Below, piece by piece: positions 33,236 to 40,405 of a stretch of 64,000 bases of DNA. The stretch is taken from assembly GCF_000746825.1 (NCBI RefSeq), contig NZ_JQIV01000006.1, positions 310,001-374,000 of the forward strand, written 5' to 3'. Below the pieces are notes generated by a model. It did no database searches, was not told where the DNA came from, and saw only the letters and a program-made list of their open reading frames with translations. The position numbers were made by a program, and so were the translations under genes. Each line of letters starts with the position of its first letter. Positions within the stretch are counted from its first letter, which is position 1. Source of the DNA: Carnobacterium inhibens subsp. inhibens DSM 13024. GTDB taxonomy: Bacteria; Bacillota; Bacilli; Lactobacillales; Carnobacteriaceae.

Positions 33236-34350
33236 TTTACTCTCCAAGGGCTTGCTTTAGCAGAATTAACTTCAAAATCTGCTTCTTTAATTGAAGAAAA
33301 ATCTAGATTCAAAGAGTCATAAAGCATTTCTGATTTTTGAATATCTTCAATATTTGAAGAAGTTTGACTTTCAACTAAGTTTTTTAAGTCGGAAACCCAG
33401 TTGAAAAAGTCTTTAGCTACTTGTTTTTCTTCATTCCAAGAGCTTAAAATATTATCTAAACCATTGGCTGGATTTTTAAGAATCCATTGACCGTTGCTTA
33501 AAGCTATAATCTCTGAAATTATAAAACCTTCATTTAAACTTTTCTGAATAGATTTTCCTCTAGAGAAACTTTCTAGTTGTTGAAGCTCAGATACTACTAA
33601 GTTTAATAAAGTAAACTCGTCTTGAGCATAGAATAATTTATTAGCTAATTTAGCAACAATTGTAGTAATAACTATTGAAGATGGTTTTGACTGAGCAGTT
33701 GCTCTTGAGAAATATACATCACGTAATCTTTTAAGAATCTTAATTACATTTCTCATTAAATTAGTTGCTGCATCTTCTGGCAATTCTTCAATAGTGGAGT
33801 CAAAAATCCCTTTACGAAATTCTTCATATTTTTTCTCGTAAGCTTGTGTTTGGTTTTCAAACCAAGTTTTATACCCAAGAGGGTTATTTGAAATCCATTT
33901 ATTATAACTTGGAGCTACGTTAGGAATAGCTATTGAAGTCTCAACTAATTCAATACATTCAGTTTCTTGTCTTATTTTTTCTAATGTTTCAAAAGATTCA
34001 GCAACGGAAGGAATAATATCGATCGTAAATTCAATATCGTCAATTTTAGCATATTCAACTGTAAAACATTTTTCCCACCGTGTATAATTATGATAACCTG
34101 CAGAGTCTATGGCTTCTTCAAAAATATCCATTAATTTTGAAGGTGTGATACTTTTATCTAAATTTTGAACTTCGCAAATAACATCTACATCATATGACCT
34201 ATCTTTTCCATCTTTAAAAGGTCTAACAGCAGTCTTAGTTGCAAATGAACCTTGTGAGTAAAAATTTATATCTAAACCAGATGTTCTAATTATTGTTTTA
34301 CAAATATTAGTATATAATTCCTTTGCACGTTCTCTTTGTGTTTTTGTCAA
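33232..34350 (-). CDS. CD-NTase (cGAS-like cyclic oligonucleotide synthase, SMODS family)
   Basis: A nucleotidyltransferase that on phage infection would make a cyclic nucleotide signal for the S-4TM effector. The catalytic site is intact: GSFATKTAV (GS at 34-35), DVD (Asp 54 and 56) and the third Asp in FTIDIIPS (about 111). The C-terminal helical domain ends in SPWRVK, the expected conjugation target. The open frame starts only at a TTG without a ribosome-binding site. Family-like residues (NEVLAKID) are encoded upstream in frame but lack a start codon. One extra base in the A7 tract at 34385-34391 would join them to the ATG at 34400 (see findings). It may therefore be frameshifted. Confidence 0.83.
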   Translation of the reverse strand: MTKTQRERAKELYTNICKTIIRTSGLDINFYSQGSFATKTAVRPFKDGKDRSYDVDVICEVQNLDKSITPSKLMDIFEEAIDSAGYHNYTRWEKCFTVEYAKIDDIEFTIDIIPSVAESFETLEKIRQETECIELVETSIAIPNVAPSYNKWISNNPLGYKTWFENQTQAYEKKYEEFRKGIFDSTIEELPEDAATNLMRNVIKILKRLRDVYFSRATAQSKPSSIVITTIVAKLANKLFYAQDEFTLLNLVVSELQQLESFSRGKSIQKSLNEGFIISEIIALSNGQWILKNPANGLDNILSSWNEEKQVAKDFFNWVSDLKNLVESQTSSNIEDIQKSEMLYDSLNLDFSSIKEADFEVNSAKASPWRVK

Positions 34351-34436
34351 ATCTATTTTTGCTAGTACTTCATTTATTTTTTCATTTTTTTGTATCCCAT
34401 TATGTTAGTGCCCCCCCATTTTATAAAGTTGATCTT

Positions 34437-34445
34437 ATTATATCA
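34437..34445 (-). promoter_or_regulatory. Extended -10 promoter of the CBASS operon
   Basis: On the minus strand TGATATAAT lies about 40 bp before the ATG at 34400. No consensus -35 is present, which would suit activator-dependent or weak basal expression. Confidence 0.55.
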
Positions 34446-34470
34446 TGGAAAATTACAATAGTATATGGTG

Positions 34471-34490
34471 AAACACAACATGTTGTGTTT
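34471..34490. promoter_or_regulatory. Perfect 20-bp palindrome, candidate operator of the CBASS operon
   Basis: AAACACAACATGTTGTGTTT reads identically on both strands. Its centre lies about 50 bp upstream of the expected transcript start, the usual place for a dimeric regulator. No T tract follows it, so it is unlikely to be a terminator. Confidence 0.5.
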
Positions 34491-34945
34491 GGTTTATTTT
34501 TAAGAGCTATATGGAGTGTTTATTGTTTTTTGAAAATATTATATATAGATAGTTACTGTGTCTAAACCTTATTGAACATAGATGAAATTTTTTATACTAT
34601 ATTAAAATAAAAACTAACGAAATATACTACCAATTTTAGAACCCAAAATTAGAACACATTAGGTTCAAATCTATTCAAATTCATTCAATATATATTTCTT
34701 CAAAATGCTGTAATATCAGGATTTTTCATGCTTATTCATTTAGTCAAATATAAAACCAGGTCTTAAGAAAGTTCAAACAGCGTCTCAATACTAAAAACGT
34801 TAATATAACGATATATATATATAAAAACTATCTATATGGCAGTTCTTTTTTTTGAACGAAAACTAGCATACTCAATTTGATGAACACATAAGAAGATATT
34901 AATATTTTGAAGATTAAAACAGTCTAGAAGAATCTCTCTACCTAT
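34491..34945. other. Very AT-rich intergenic stretch without recognisable genes
   Basis: About 450 bases with no credible ORF. It contains an (AT)n tract near 34810-34820 and short AT-rich repeats (ATTCAAAT, ATTCATTCAAT). I see no further structure. Confidence 0.5.
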
Positions 34946-34947
34946 GA

Positions 34948-34956
34948 TGGTATACT
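34948..34956 (+). promoter_or_regulatory. Extended -10 promoter of the SRPBCC gene
   Basis: TGGTATACT lies 46 bp before the start codon, without a clear -35. Confidence 0.5.
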
Positions 34957-35002
34957 TTAAAAAAGTAAAAGAGTCGATTATATTTATGAAGGAGCGTTTA
35001 TC

Positions 35003-35485
35003 ATGGAAAACAATCCGAAGAGTGGAAGGATTGACACTGTCTCAAAAGTAATTGATGCTTCACCACAAACACTTTATCAAGCATTTATGGACCCGAATTA
35101 TTTAGTTAAATGGTTGCCACCTGAGAGTATGAGAGGAGAAATAAGCCTGTTTGAACCAGTAGTAGGTGGGAGATTTCAATTAACACTCACTTATGAGGAT
35201 GAACATGCCACTCAAGGGAAAACAACTAAAAATTCAGATGTTTTAGAAGGTACCTTTGTTGAATTGATACCCAATCAGAAAATCGTTGAGGCTGGTGTAT
35301 TTGAGTCAGATGATCCTGCCTTTGCAGGGAATATGGTGATGACTTGGTACTTTGAAGAAGTAGAACAAGGGGCGAAGGTAACGATTGTCGCTGAAAATGT
35401 CCCTAAAGGCATCAAGAAGGACGATCACATTGATGGGTTGAATTCCACACTAGAAAACCTGGAATGTTTTGCAAAGAAAAGTTAG
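35003..35485 (+). CDS. SRPBCC (AHSA1/START-like) domain protein
   Basis: A 160-aa protein of the activator-of-Hsp90-homologue 1-like SRPBCC family, a helix-grip fold with a hydrophobic ligand cavity. Family traits are VSKVIDASPQTLYQAFMDPN at the N-terminus, WLPPE at about residue 38, VVGGRFQLTL, and the C-terminal helix GLNSTLENLECFAKK. GAAGGAGCG precedes the ATG. It stands alone between the CBASS region and the repeat-flanked segment. Ligand and role are unknown; many relatives are general stress proteins. Confidence 0.82.
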   Translation: MENNPKSGRIDTVSKVIDASPQTLYQAFMDPNYLVKWLPPESMRGEISLFEPVVGGRFQLTLTYEDEHATQGKTTKNSDVLEGTFVELIPNQKIVEAGVFESDDPAFAGNMVMTWYFEEVEQGAKVTIVAENVPKGIKKDDHIDGLNSTLENLECFAKKS

Positions 35486-35837
35486 ATAACACTGTACTTT
35501 ATGAATAGCTCACTGATTTCCTTGATGTGTGTATCTTATATAATGCATTGAATGTGTTTCAGGAGGAACTTGGGTTATCGATAGAAGGAATAGTAGTCAA
35601 GAATTTGAGCATAGGCAATGCTTTTTTTGATTTGCGATCAGAAGTAAAATTTAGATAAAGTTTCCCTTTTCTTTAACTAGTGTATTTGGCTGTAGTTCAA
35701 ATTTTTCACAGTTTCCAGTGGCCAAACGTTTTAATAGGATAAATCACGTTACTCATTTTATTCGGATTCAGAGAAAGCTTATATAGAGAAGTAAACTAGA
35801 AGTTTAATTTAGTAGGAATAGTTTCTGATTACTTTAC
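35486..35837. other. Gene-free stretch with a decayed fragment
   Basis: No intact gene. A 49-codon open stretch (35509-35658) without a start signal reads like a C-terminus (LGLSIEGIVVKNLSIGNAFF). The rest is AT-rich spacer up to the terminator at 35838. Confidence 0.4.
35509..35658 (+). pseudogene. Probable 3' remnant of an unidentified gene
   Basis: The frame from a TAG at 35506 to a TAA at 35658 encodes 49 plausible residues, but no ATG or ribosome-binding site is present. I do not recognise the family. Confidence 0.25.
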
Positions 35838-35894
35838 AGGCAGAATCAACTCTAAAGCGGATAGCTTTAGGATTGATTCTGCCTGCTTTTTTTC
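35838..35894 (+). terminator. Long hairpin terminator
   Basis: CAGGCAGAATCAA pairs with TTGATTCTGCCTG, with an inner TAAAGC/GCTTTA helix, followed by CTTTTTTT. Confidence 0.88.
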
Positions 35895-35900
35895 TAACCT

Positions 35901-36265
35901 ATAAAATAATAATTGAAATGGAACGGTTAATTCGTTTAGTCGGATAAGTTTAGTGTTCCTTCATATAGATAGTAAATTTCTAAAGTATCATTATTTCCTG
36001 GTTCCCAATAATATTTTTTCTCAGCTACGCGGGATAGACCCTTGTGTTCATAGTATTGATAATCAGAAGAATTGTCGGTAAACAAATAGAAATTTTCTGC
36101 TTGATGTTCTTTAAGGTAATCATAAAAATGATTATACAACAGTCCCCCAATACCCAATCCTTTAAATTCTTCCTTCACTATAAGCAAATTTAAACCGGCG
36201 TCATAATTTTTTCGGCTTTTTTCTAAAAGAAATTCATTGATTTCCAGCGTCTGAATGTATTTCAA
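35901..36265. repeat. Direct repeat, left copy (about 365 bp)
   Basis: Nearly identical to 38485-38849 with a constant offset of 2584 bp and only scattered substitutions. It contains the 3' half of the GNAT gene. Homology ends sharply at 36265, where the IS1380-remnant DNA begins. Confidence 0.92.
35936..36265 (-). pseudogene. Truncated duplicate of the GNAT acetyltransferase gene
   Basis: The 109 codons match residues 104-212 of the intact GNAT protein at 38520-39158 with about four changes (such as KEHQ for KQHQ). The N-terminal 103 codons are missing because the duplication breaks at 36265. The apparent TTG start is an internal leucine codon of the full gene. It is almost surely non-functional. 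Confidence 0.88.
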
Positions 36266-36310
36266 GGTGTTGATGAGCTAAATTTAGTTAAAAATAAAAT
36301 CTGATTTAGG

Positions 36311-36343
36311 CAGCGTGAGGCAACGGACTCACGCTGTTTTTTT
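36311..36343 (+). terminator. Intrinsic terminator in the insertion remnant
   Basis: CAGCGTGAG-GCAACGGA-CTCACGCTG is a perfect 9-bp stem followed by seven T. Confidence 0.85.
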
Positions 36344-36568
36344 AGTCTCTTGGCATACAGTGTGGTTAATTTCTTGCGTACCATATGTTTTGAACCAAAA
36401 TCAAAAGGACTCCAAGTGAATAAGATACGTCTTCGTCTGTTTAAAGTGGTTGGAAAGCTCGTCACTACGGCTAGACAAATCTACTTAAAACTATCAAGTT
36501 CCCATGTTTATAAGCGAGAGTTTGAAGCCGTATTCAGGAAAATCCAAAGGATTCGGCAGTACATTTAA
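36341..36568 (+). pseudogene. 3' remnant of an IS1380-family transposase
   Basis: About 75 codons encode the C-terminal end typical of IS1380-family DDE transposases: LAYSVVNFLRTICF, then IRLRLFKVVGKLVTTARQIY and LKLSSSHVYKREF. The catalytic domain and the left part of the element are absent. It abuts the breakpoint of the direct repeat at 36265, so this element probably took part in the rearrangement that duplicated the GNAT gene end. Confidence 0.8.
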
Positions 36569-36652
36569 AGAACCTGTTTTTTTAAAACCGTTTAAATGGC
36601 CTAGGAGAAGCACGTCCAAAATCCGTGGGATGAGACTAAAATAACTTGATAT

Positions 36653-36680
36653 TTAAAAGTATGAACTATTCAGGTATAAT
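36653..36680 (+). promoter_or_regulatory. Promoter of the FAD/NAD(P)-binding protein gene
   Basis: TTTAAA and a consensus TATAAT are separated by 16 bp, 36 bp before the start codon. Confidence 0.55.
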
Positions 36681-36716
36681 TAGATGGATTAGTTTTGTAG
36701 TTACAGGAGGATAACA

Positions 36717-38216
36717 ATGGATATTGCTATTGTAGGAGCTGGAATTTCTGGTTCCAATGTATTAAAAAGTTTAATAACTCATCCGAATTTCCAAGCCGAT
36801 GACTTAATCGATGTCTATGAACCCCGTCAGTCTCTAGGCTCAGGATTACCTTATGAACCAACTGACGACGAATCAATTATGTTAAACACCTCTTCGGATG
36901 TGTTGAGTGTGGATGAAAATAATGAATTAGATTTTACGGAATGGTTAGAACATCATTTTAAAGAACCAACGAATTTTGAGCAACTCGTTTCACGGCCACA
37001 TTATGGAAAATATTTAGTGGAGCGCTTTTCCCCATTCTATACGCACGAACAAGTACGCCACGTTCAAAATACTGTTGTTGACGTTGAAGTGCTAGATGCT
37101 GCAACAAAAGAACCAGCAGATGACACACAAGACGGCAATTTTGTGTACCGTATTAAAACGGAAGACGGCTGGCAAGATGGTGTATATGATGCGGTATTCT
37201 TTTCAGTCGGACATCCTGAATACAATGATTTCTATGATTTAAAAGGTACTGAAAATTATATTCATAACCCTTACCCAATGAAAGAAAAACTAGCAAATTT
37301 TGACAATAATCAAAAGATTTCGGTTGTTGGAAGTGGTGCTACAGGTGTTGACTTGATGCGTTTCTTCACGTCTAATTATGAATTAGAGCAACCCCTAACA
37401 TTTTATGATTTAAAAGAACCGTTTTACTGTGTAGCTATTCCTTATGAGAAGGATGATTTTACATATCACTTAACAAAAGATTGGGTGGAAGAACAAAAAG
37501 AAGTACACGGTGGGTTTATTCCGCTCCAAGTCATACTCGATACGATTAAAGATGATTTAAAACAAGAGAATGTTGAGCCAATGGCAGTTTATAATCGTTA
37601 TAAATCTGGAACGTTAGATGTTTTCCGCAAAGCATTTGATATGAAAGACCAGGAATTGGCAGCTGTTCAGAAATATGCGGCTAATTCTGTTCCAAATCTT
37701 CCGCATTTGTATAATGCATTGTCAGGTGAAGACCAACAAGAGTATATGAAAAACTATTATCAGATTATGTTGTTTTTCAAAGCGAAAGTACCTTACTACA
37801 GCTATCAGTGGTTATTTGAATTAATTGATGCGGGTAAAGTAGAAACTGTTGCTGGTTTGAAAGAAGTAACTGTTTTAGAAAATGGACGCTTCCAATTTGT
37901 GACGGAGGATAGCGAAGCCGAAGCTGATATTGTCGTTAACGCGACAGGTTTTATAAACAACATTGAAACATTGACTAAACACTCTGAGTTAATTGAAAAT
38001 CTGTTCCATCGCCGCTTAATTATGCCGCATGTGGATGGGAAATTTATCTTAGTCGATTGGCCACAGTGTCGTGTGATTAACCAACAATATGGACGTATGG
38101 ATCATTTGTTCTTCCTCGGTCTATTAATTGGTGGAACACAACATGAGAATAATGATGCCGGGCAAACGATTCAGCAAGCCCAATATACAGCAAAAGCGTT
38201 TATGGACGAACGATAA
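36717..38216 (+). CDS. FAD/NAD(P)-binding oxidoreductase-like protein
   Basis: A 499-aa flavoprotein-like product with an N-terminal Rossmann FAD motif MDIAIVGAGISGSNVL. A second dinucleotide site, ISVVGSGATGVDLM, lies near residue 200. The segment LGSGLPYEPTDDESIMLNTSSDVL is typical of the FAD-NAD(P)-binding family NAD_binding_9 (written here only as a pattern: GLPYxP near 42 and MLNT near 55). CAGGAGG precedes the ATG, and a terminator follows. Its substrate is unknown. It lies alone between the two 365-bp direct repeats and could be lost by recombination. Confidence 0.82.
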   Translation: MDIAIVGAGISGSNVLKSLITHPNFQADDLIDVYEPRQSLGSGLPYEPTDDESIMLNTSSDVLSVDENNELDFTEWLEHHFKEPTNFEQLVSRPHYGKYLVERFSPFYTHEQVRHVQNTVVDVEVLDAATKEPADDTQDGNFVYRIKTEDGWQDGVYDAVFFSVGHPEYNDFYDLKGTENYIHNPYPMKEKLANFDNNQKISVVGSGATGVDLMRFFTSNYELEQPLTFYDLKEPFYCVAIPYEKDDFTYHLTKDWVEEQKEVHGGFIPLQVILDTIKDDLKQENVEPMAVYNRYKSGTLDVFRKAFDMKDQELAAVQKYAANSVPNLPHLYNALSGEDQQEYMKNYYQIMLFFKAKVPYYSYQWLFELIDAGKVETVAGLKEVTVLENGRFQFVTEDSEAEADIVVNATGFINNIETLTKHSELIENLFHRRLIMPHVDGKFILVDWPQCRVINQQYGRMDHLFFLGLLIGGTQHENNDAGQTIQQAQYTAKAFMDER

Positions 38217-38230
38217 TTTAACAATGAAAT

Positions 38231-38264
38231 AAGCTCAGAACCCTTTGTGGTTCTGGGCTTTTTT
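38231..38264 (+). terminator. Intrinsic terminator after the FAD/NAD(P)-binding gene
   Basis: AAGCTCAGAACC-CTTTGT-GGTTCTG.GCTT is followed by TTTT. Confidence 0.9.
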
Positions 38265-38309
38265 GTTCATATGCGTATAAATTTCGGAATGGCCGGATTA
38301 TTGTTATAT

Positions 38310-38532
38310 TAAGGGTACGCAAATGGAACAAGCTATATGAATGCAAGAGGAATTTATATGGAAATCGAAGGTTACGAAAAATTAACGCTATGAGGTAAAA
38401 AAATATTCGATCGAACACATGTGGAGAATAAGAAAATTGCAGATGACGAATCAGCTCAACTGCTTTTATGTCATGCATATAGTCATAAAATAATTTTTGA
38501 ACTGGAACGGTTAATTCGTTTAGTCGGATAAG
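38310..38532 (+). pseudogene. Decayed gene fragment with an in-frame TGA
   Basis: One plus-strand frame reads NARGIYMEIEGYEKLTL, stops at a TGA (38390-38392), and continues GKKIFDRTHVENKKIADDE to a TAA at 38530, where it overlaps the end of the GNAT repeat. No complete gene can be built. The family is not recognised. The same tail (RLIRLVG) recurs at the left repeat because it lies inside the duplicated DNA. Confidence 0.3.
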
Positions 38533-38849
38533 TTTAGTGTTCCTTCATATAGATAGTAAATTTCTAAGGTATCATTATTTCCTGGTTCCCAATAATATTT
38601 TTTCTCAGCTACGCGGGATAGACCCTTGTGTTCATAGTAATGGTAATTAGAAGAGTTGTCGGTAAACAAATAGAAATTCTCTGCTTGATGTTGTTTAAGG
38701 TAATCATAAAAATGATTATACAACAGTCCACCAATACCCAATCCTTTAAATTCTTCTTTCACGATAAGCAAATTTAAACCGGCGTCATAATTTTTTCGGC
38801 TTTTTTCTAAAAGGAATTCATTGATTTCCAGAGTTTGAATGTATTTCAA
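38485..38849. repeat. Direct repeat, right copy (about 365 bp)
   Basis: This is the parental copy of the left repeat (35901-36265) in the same orientation. Here the GNAT reading frame continues intact beyond the end of the repeat. Confidence 0.92.
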
Positions 38850-39158
38850 AAAGATCGAATCAGGTTCAGTAATGCGTAATATTTTTTCCAATGAAGAAAT
38901 ATTCTTCCTAGTACTGATTTTCTGAATATTGGTTTGGTCTACTAATCCGGTTGCTACAATTCCTACTATGTCGTCACCTATTTGAGCAACAAAAACATCG
39001 TCTGATTCTAGTAATAGATCACTTAGAAAAAAATCGGCCATTGGGGCTACTAAATTATTTGGGACCCATGACCGATAATCCCAGGTGTTAATCACTAAAT
39101 CCAAAATAGAATCATAATCTTCAGGTATCATCTTTCTTAATATAGTTTCTTTTTTCAT
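38520..39158 (-). CDS. GNAT family N-acetyltransferase
   Basis: A 212-aa acetyl-CoA-dependent acetyltransferase. The central motif A is LLIVKEEFKGLGIGGLLYNH (about 128-147), with the GxGxGG-like pyrophosphate loop. The C-terminal YYEHKGLSRVAEKKYYW forms the usual last strands, and FLYTDNSS-like residues precede it. AGGAGA lies ten bases before the ATG. The substrate is unknown. Its 3' half is duplicated at 35936-36265. It lies upstream of, and in the same orientation as, the decayed insertion region. Confidence 0.87.
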   Translation of the reverse strand: MKKETILRKMIPEDYDSILDLVINTWDYRSWVPNNLVAPMADFFLSDLLLESDDVFVAQIGDDIVGIVATGLVDQTNIQKISTRKNISSLEKILRITEPDSIFLKYIQTLEINEFLLEKSRKNYDAGLNLLIVKEEFKGLGIGGLLYNHFYDYLKQHQAENFYLFTDNSSNYHYYEHKGLSRVAEKKYYWEPGNNDTLEIYYLYEGTLNLSD

Positions 39159-39255
39159 TCCTATGTTCTCCTTGTTTGAAAGTGTTCATCTCCGTGCAAC
39201 TAACTACTGGAACCATTGATATACAACGACTTTTTCTAACTACTAAATGATTCTA

Positions 39256-40290
39256 TCAGAACATCCAATTAATTAATACAACAGCCAATACGATTTGGAA
39301 GAAACCGATCAGTAAACCGTACAACATAGTTCGAGGTCCTTCTTTTAAGATATCAGAGAACTTGACCTGTAATCCAATCGCAGCCAAAGCAGTAATCTCA
39401 AATTGGTTGCTGATGACTTCCGAACTGTAGATCATTAGGGAAGGCAAAGGCAGAAAGCTTCTAAGCATGAACAAAATGAAGAATCCGATAATAAACCAAG
39501 GAACAGTCATTAGACTAGAATTCTTGTTCACTTCAGAAGTTGAGCGAGTAGCCGTTTTAGAAAATAACGATTCTTCCTCTTTTGTATTCATTTTGCTGAA
39601 ACATAAGGCTACACCAACGATGAGGAGAACTCTCATGAGTTTAAAGACAATGGATAAATTGGTTACGTCGACGCTGACCAGCTTAGCTGAAGCAACGACT
39701 TGTCCTATAGATTGGACAGTTCCTCCAATCAGAGCAGATGTTTGAACGACTTCATTTTGATACAGAACAGAAGAGAGGATAGGCAATAAGACCATCAATA
39801 TCGTTCCAATGACATTGACTATAGTAATAGACATAGCTTTATCTTTCTTATCAGCTTCAATCACCGGAGAAACGGTCCCGATAGCAGAAGAGCCACATAC
39901 TGCGTTACCCGCACTCATCAATAAAGACATCTTTTTATTGAACTTCATAGTTCGACCGATCCAATAAGCAAATAATATCGTCAAGATCATTTGGAGAATC
40001 ACAAAAATAAATCCTGTAGATCCAACTTGCTTGATGATCTGAAAATCTAAAATCATGCCGTTTAATACGATCGACCACTCTAGAAGTGCTTTTTCGGAGA
40101 ACTTAGTTCCACTTTTTAAATAAGGTTTGTTCAAAAAAGTATTCCCTAATAGGATACCTAAAAAAATAGCGATCAATGCTGCACCTATGTTCGGCATAAA
40201 GTGGGTCAAATACTGACTGATGAATGAAATTATGATGCTGATCATTAGACCAGGCAAGATGGAACGATTATTTTTCATTTGAGTATACAT
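39256..40290 (-). CDS. YeiH-type (UPF0324) membrane transporter
   Basis: A 344-aa integral membrane protein with about ten hydrophobic helices. Conserved features of the YeiH/UPF0324 family, annotated as putative sulfate exporters, include MSLLMSAGNAVCGSSAIGTV (about 120-139) and GGTVQSIGQVVASA near 190. GGAGG precedes the ATG by seven bases. It is transcribed divergently from a LysR regulator, the same arrangement as yeiH-yeiE in enterobacteria, which suggests local control. The true substrate is not established. Confidence 0.87.
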   Translation of the reverse strand: MYTQMKNNRSILPGLMISIIISFISQYLTHFMPNIGAALIAIFLGILLGNTFLNKPYLKSGTKFSEKALLEWSIVLNGMILDFQIIKQVGSTGFIFVILQMILTILFAYWIGRTMKFNKKMSLLMSAGNAVCGSSAIGTVSPVIEADKKDKAMSITIVNVIGTILMVLLPILSSVLYQNEVVQTSALIGGTVQSIGQVVASAKLVSVDVTNLSIVFKLMRVLLIVGVALCFSKMNTKEEESLFSKTATRSTSEVNKNSSLMTVPWFIIGFFILFMLRSFLPLPSLMIYSSEVISNQFEITALAAIGLQVKFSDILKEGPRTMLYGLLIGFFQIVLAVVLINWMF

Positions 40291-40405
40291 ATTAAACCTC
40301 CTTCAATCCTTTGTTTATAGGATTATCATATAAGGTAATTTGTATAAAATAAAATAATCATTTATTATATCTTTATAAGATAATATTATGAAGGAGCTGT
40401 TTAAG
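40291..40405. promoter_or_regulatory. Divergent control region of the YeiH transporter and LysR gene
   Basis: A 15-bp dyad TATCTT-TAT-AAGATA (40368-40382) lies just before the LysR gene. AT-rich -10-like elements occur on both strands. The layout suits an autoregulated LysR regulator; the exact binding site is inferred. Confidence 0.4.

Noticed and set aside
34411-34417. G7 tract (minus strand) next to an ATG as a coding phase-variation switch
   Set aside because: I translated the downstream frame with 7, 8 and 9 G. All versions hit a stop before the CD-NTase, so changes in the G tract cannot switch the protein on or off. It could still affect ribosome binding.
34323-34565. 80-codon plus-strand frame over the CD-NTase leader
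   Set aside because: Composition is Phe/Leu-rich shadow coding of AT-rich DNA; no ribosome-binding site, and it overlaps the start of a better gene.
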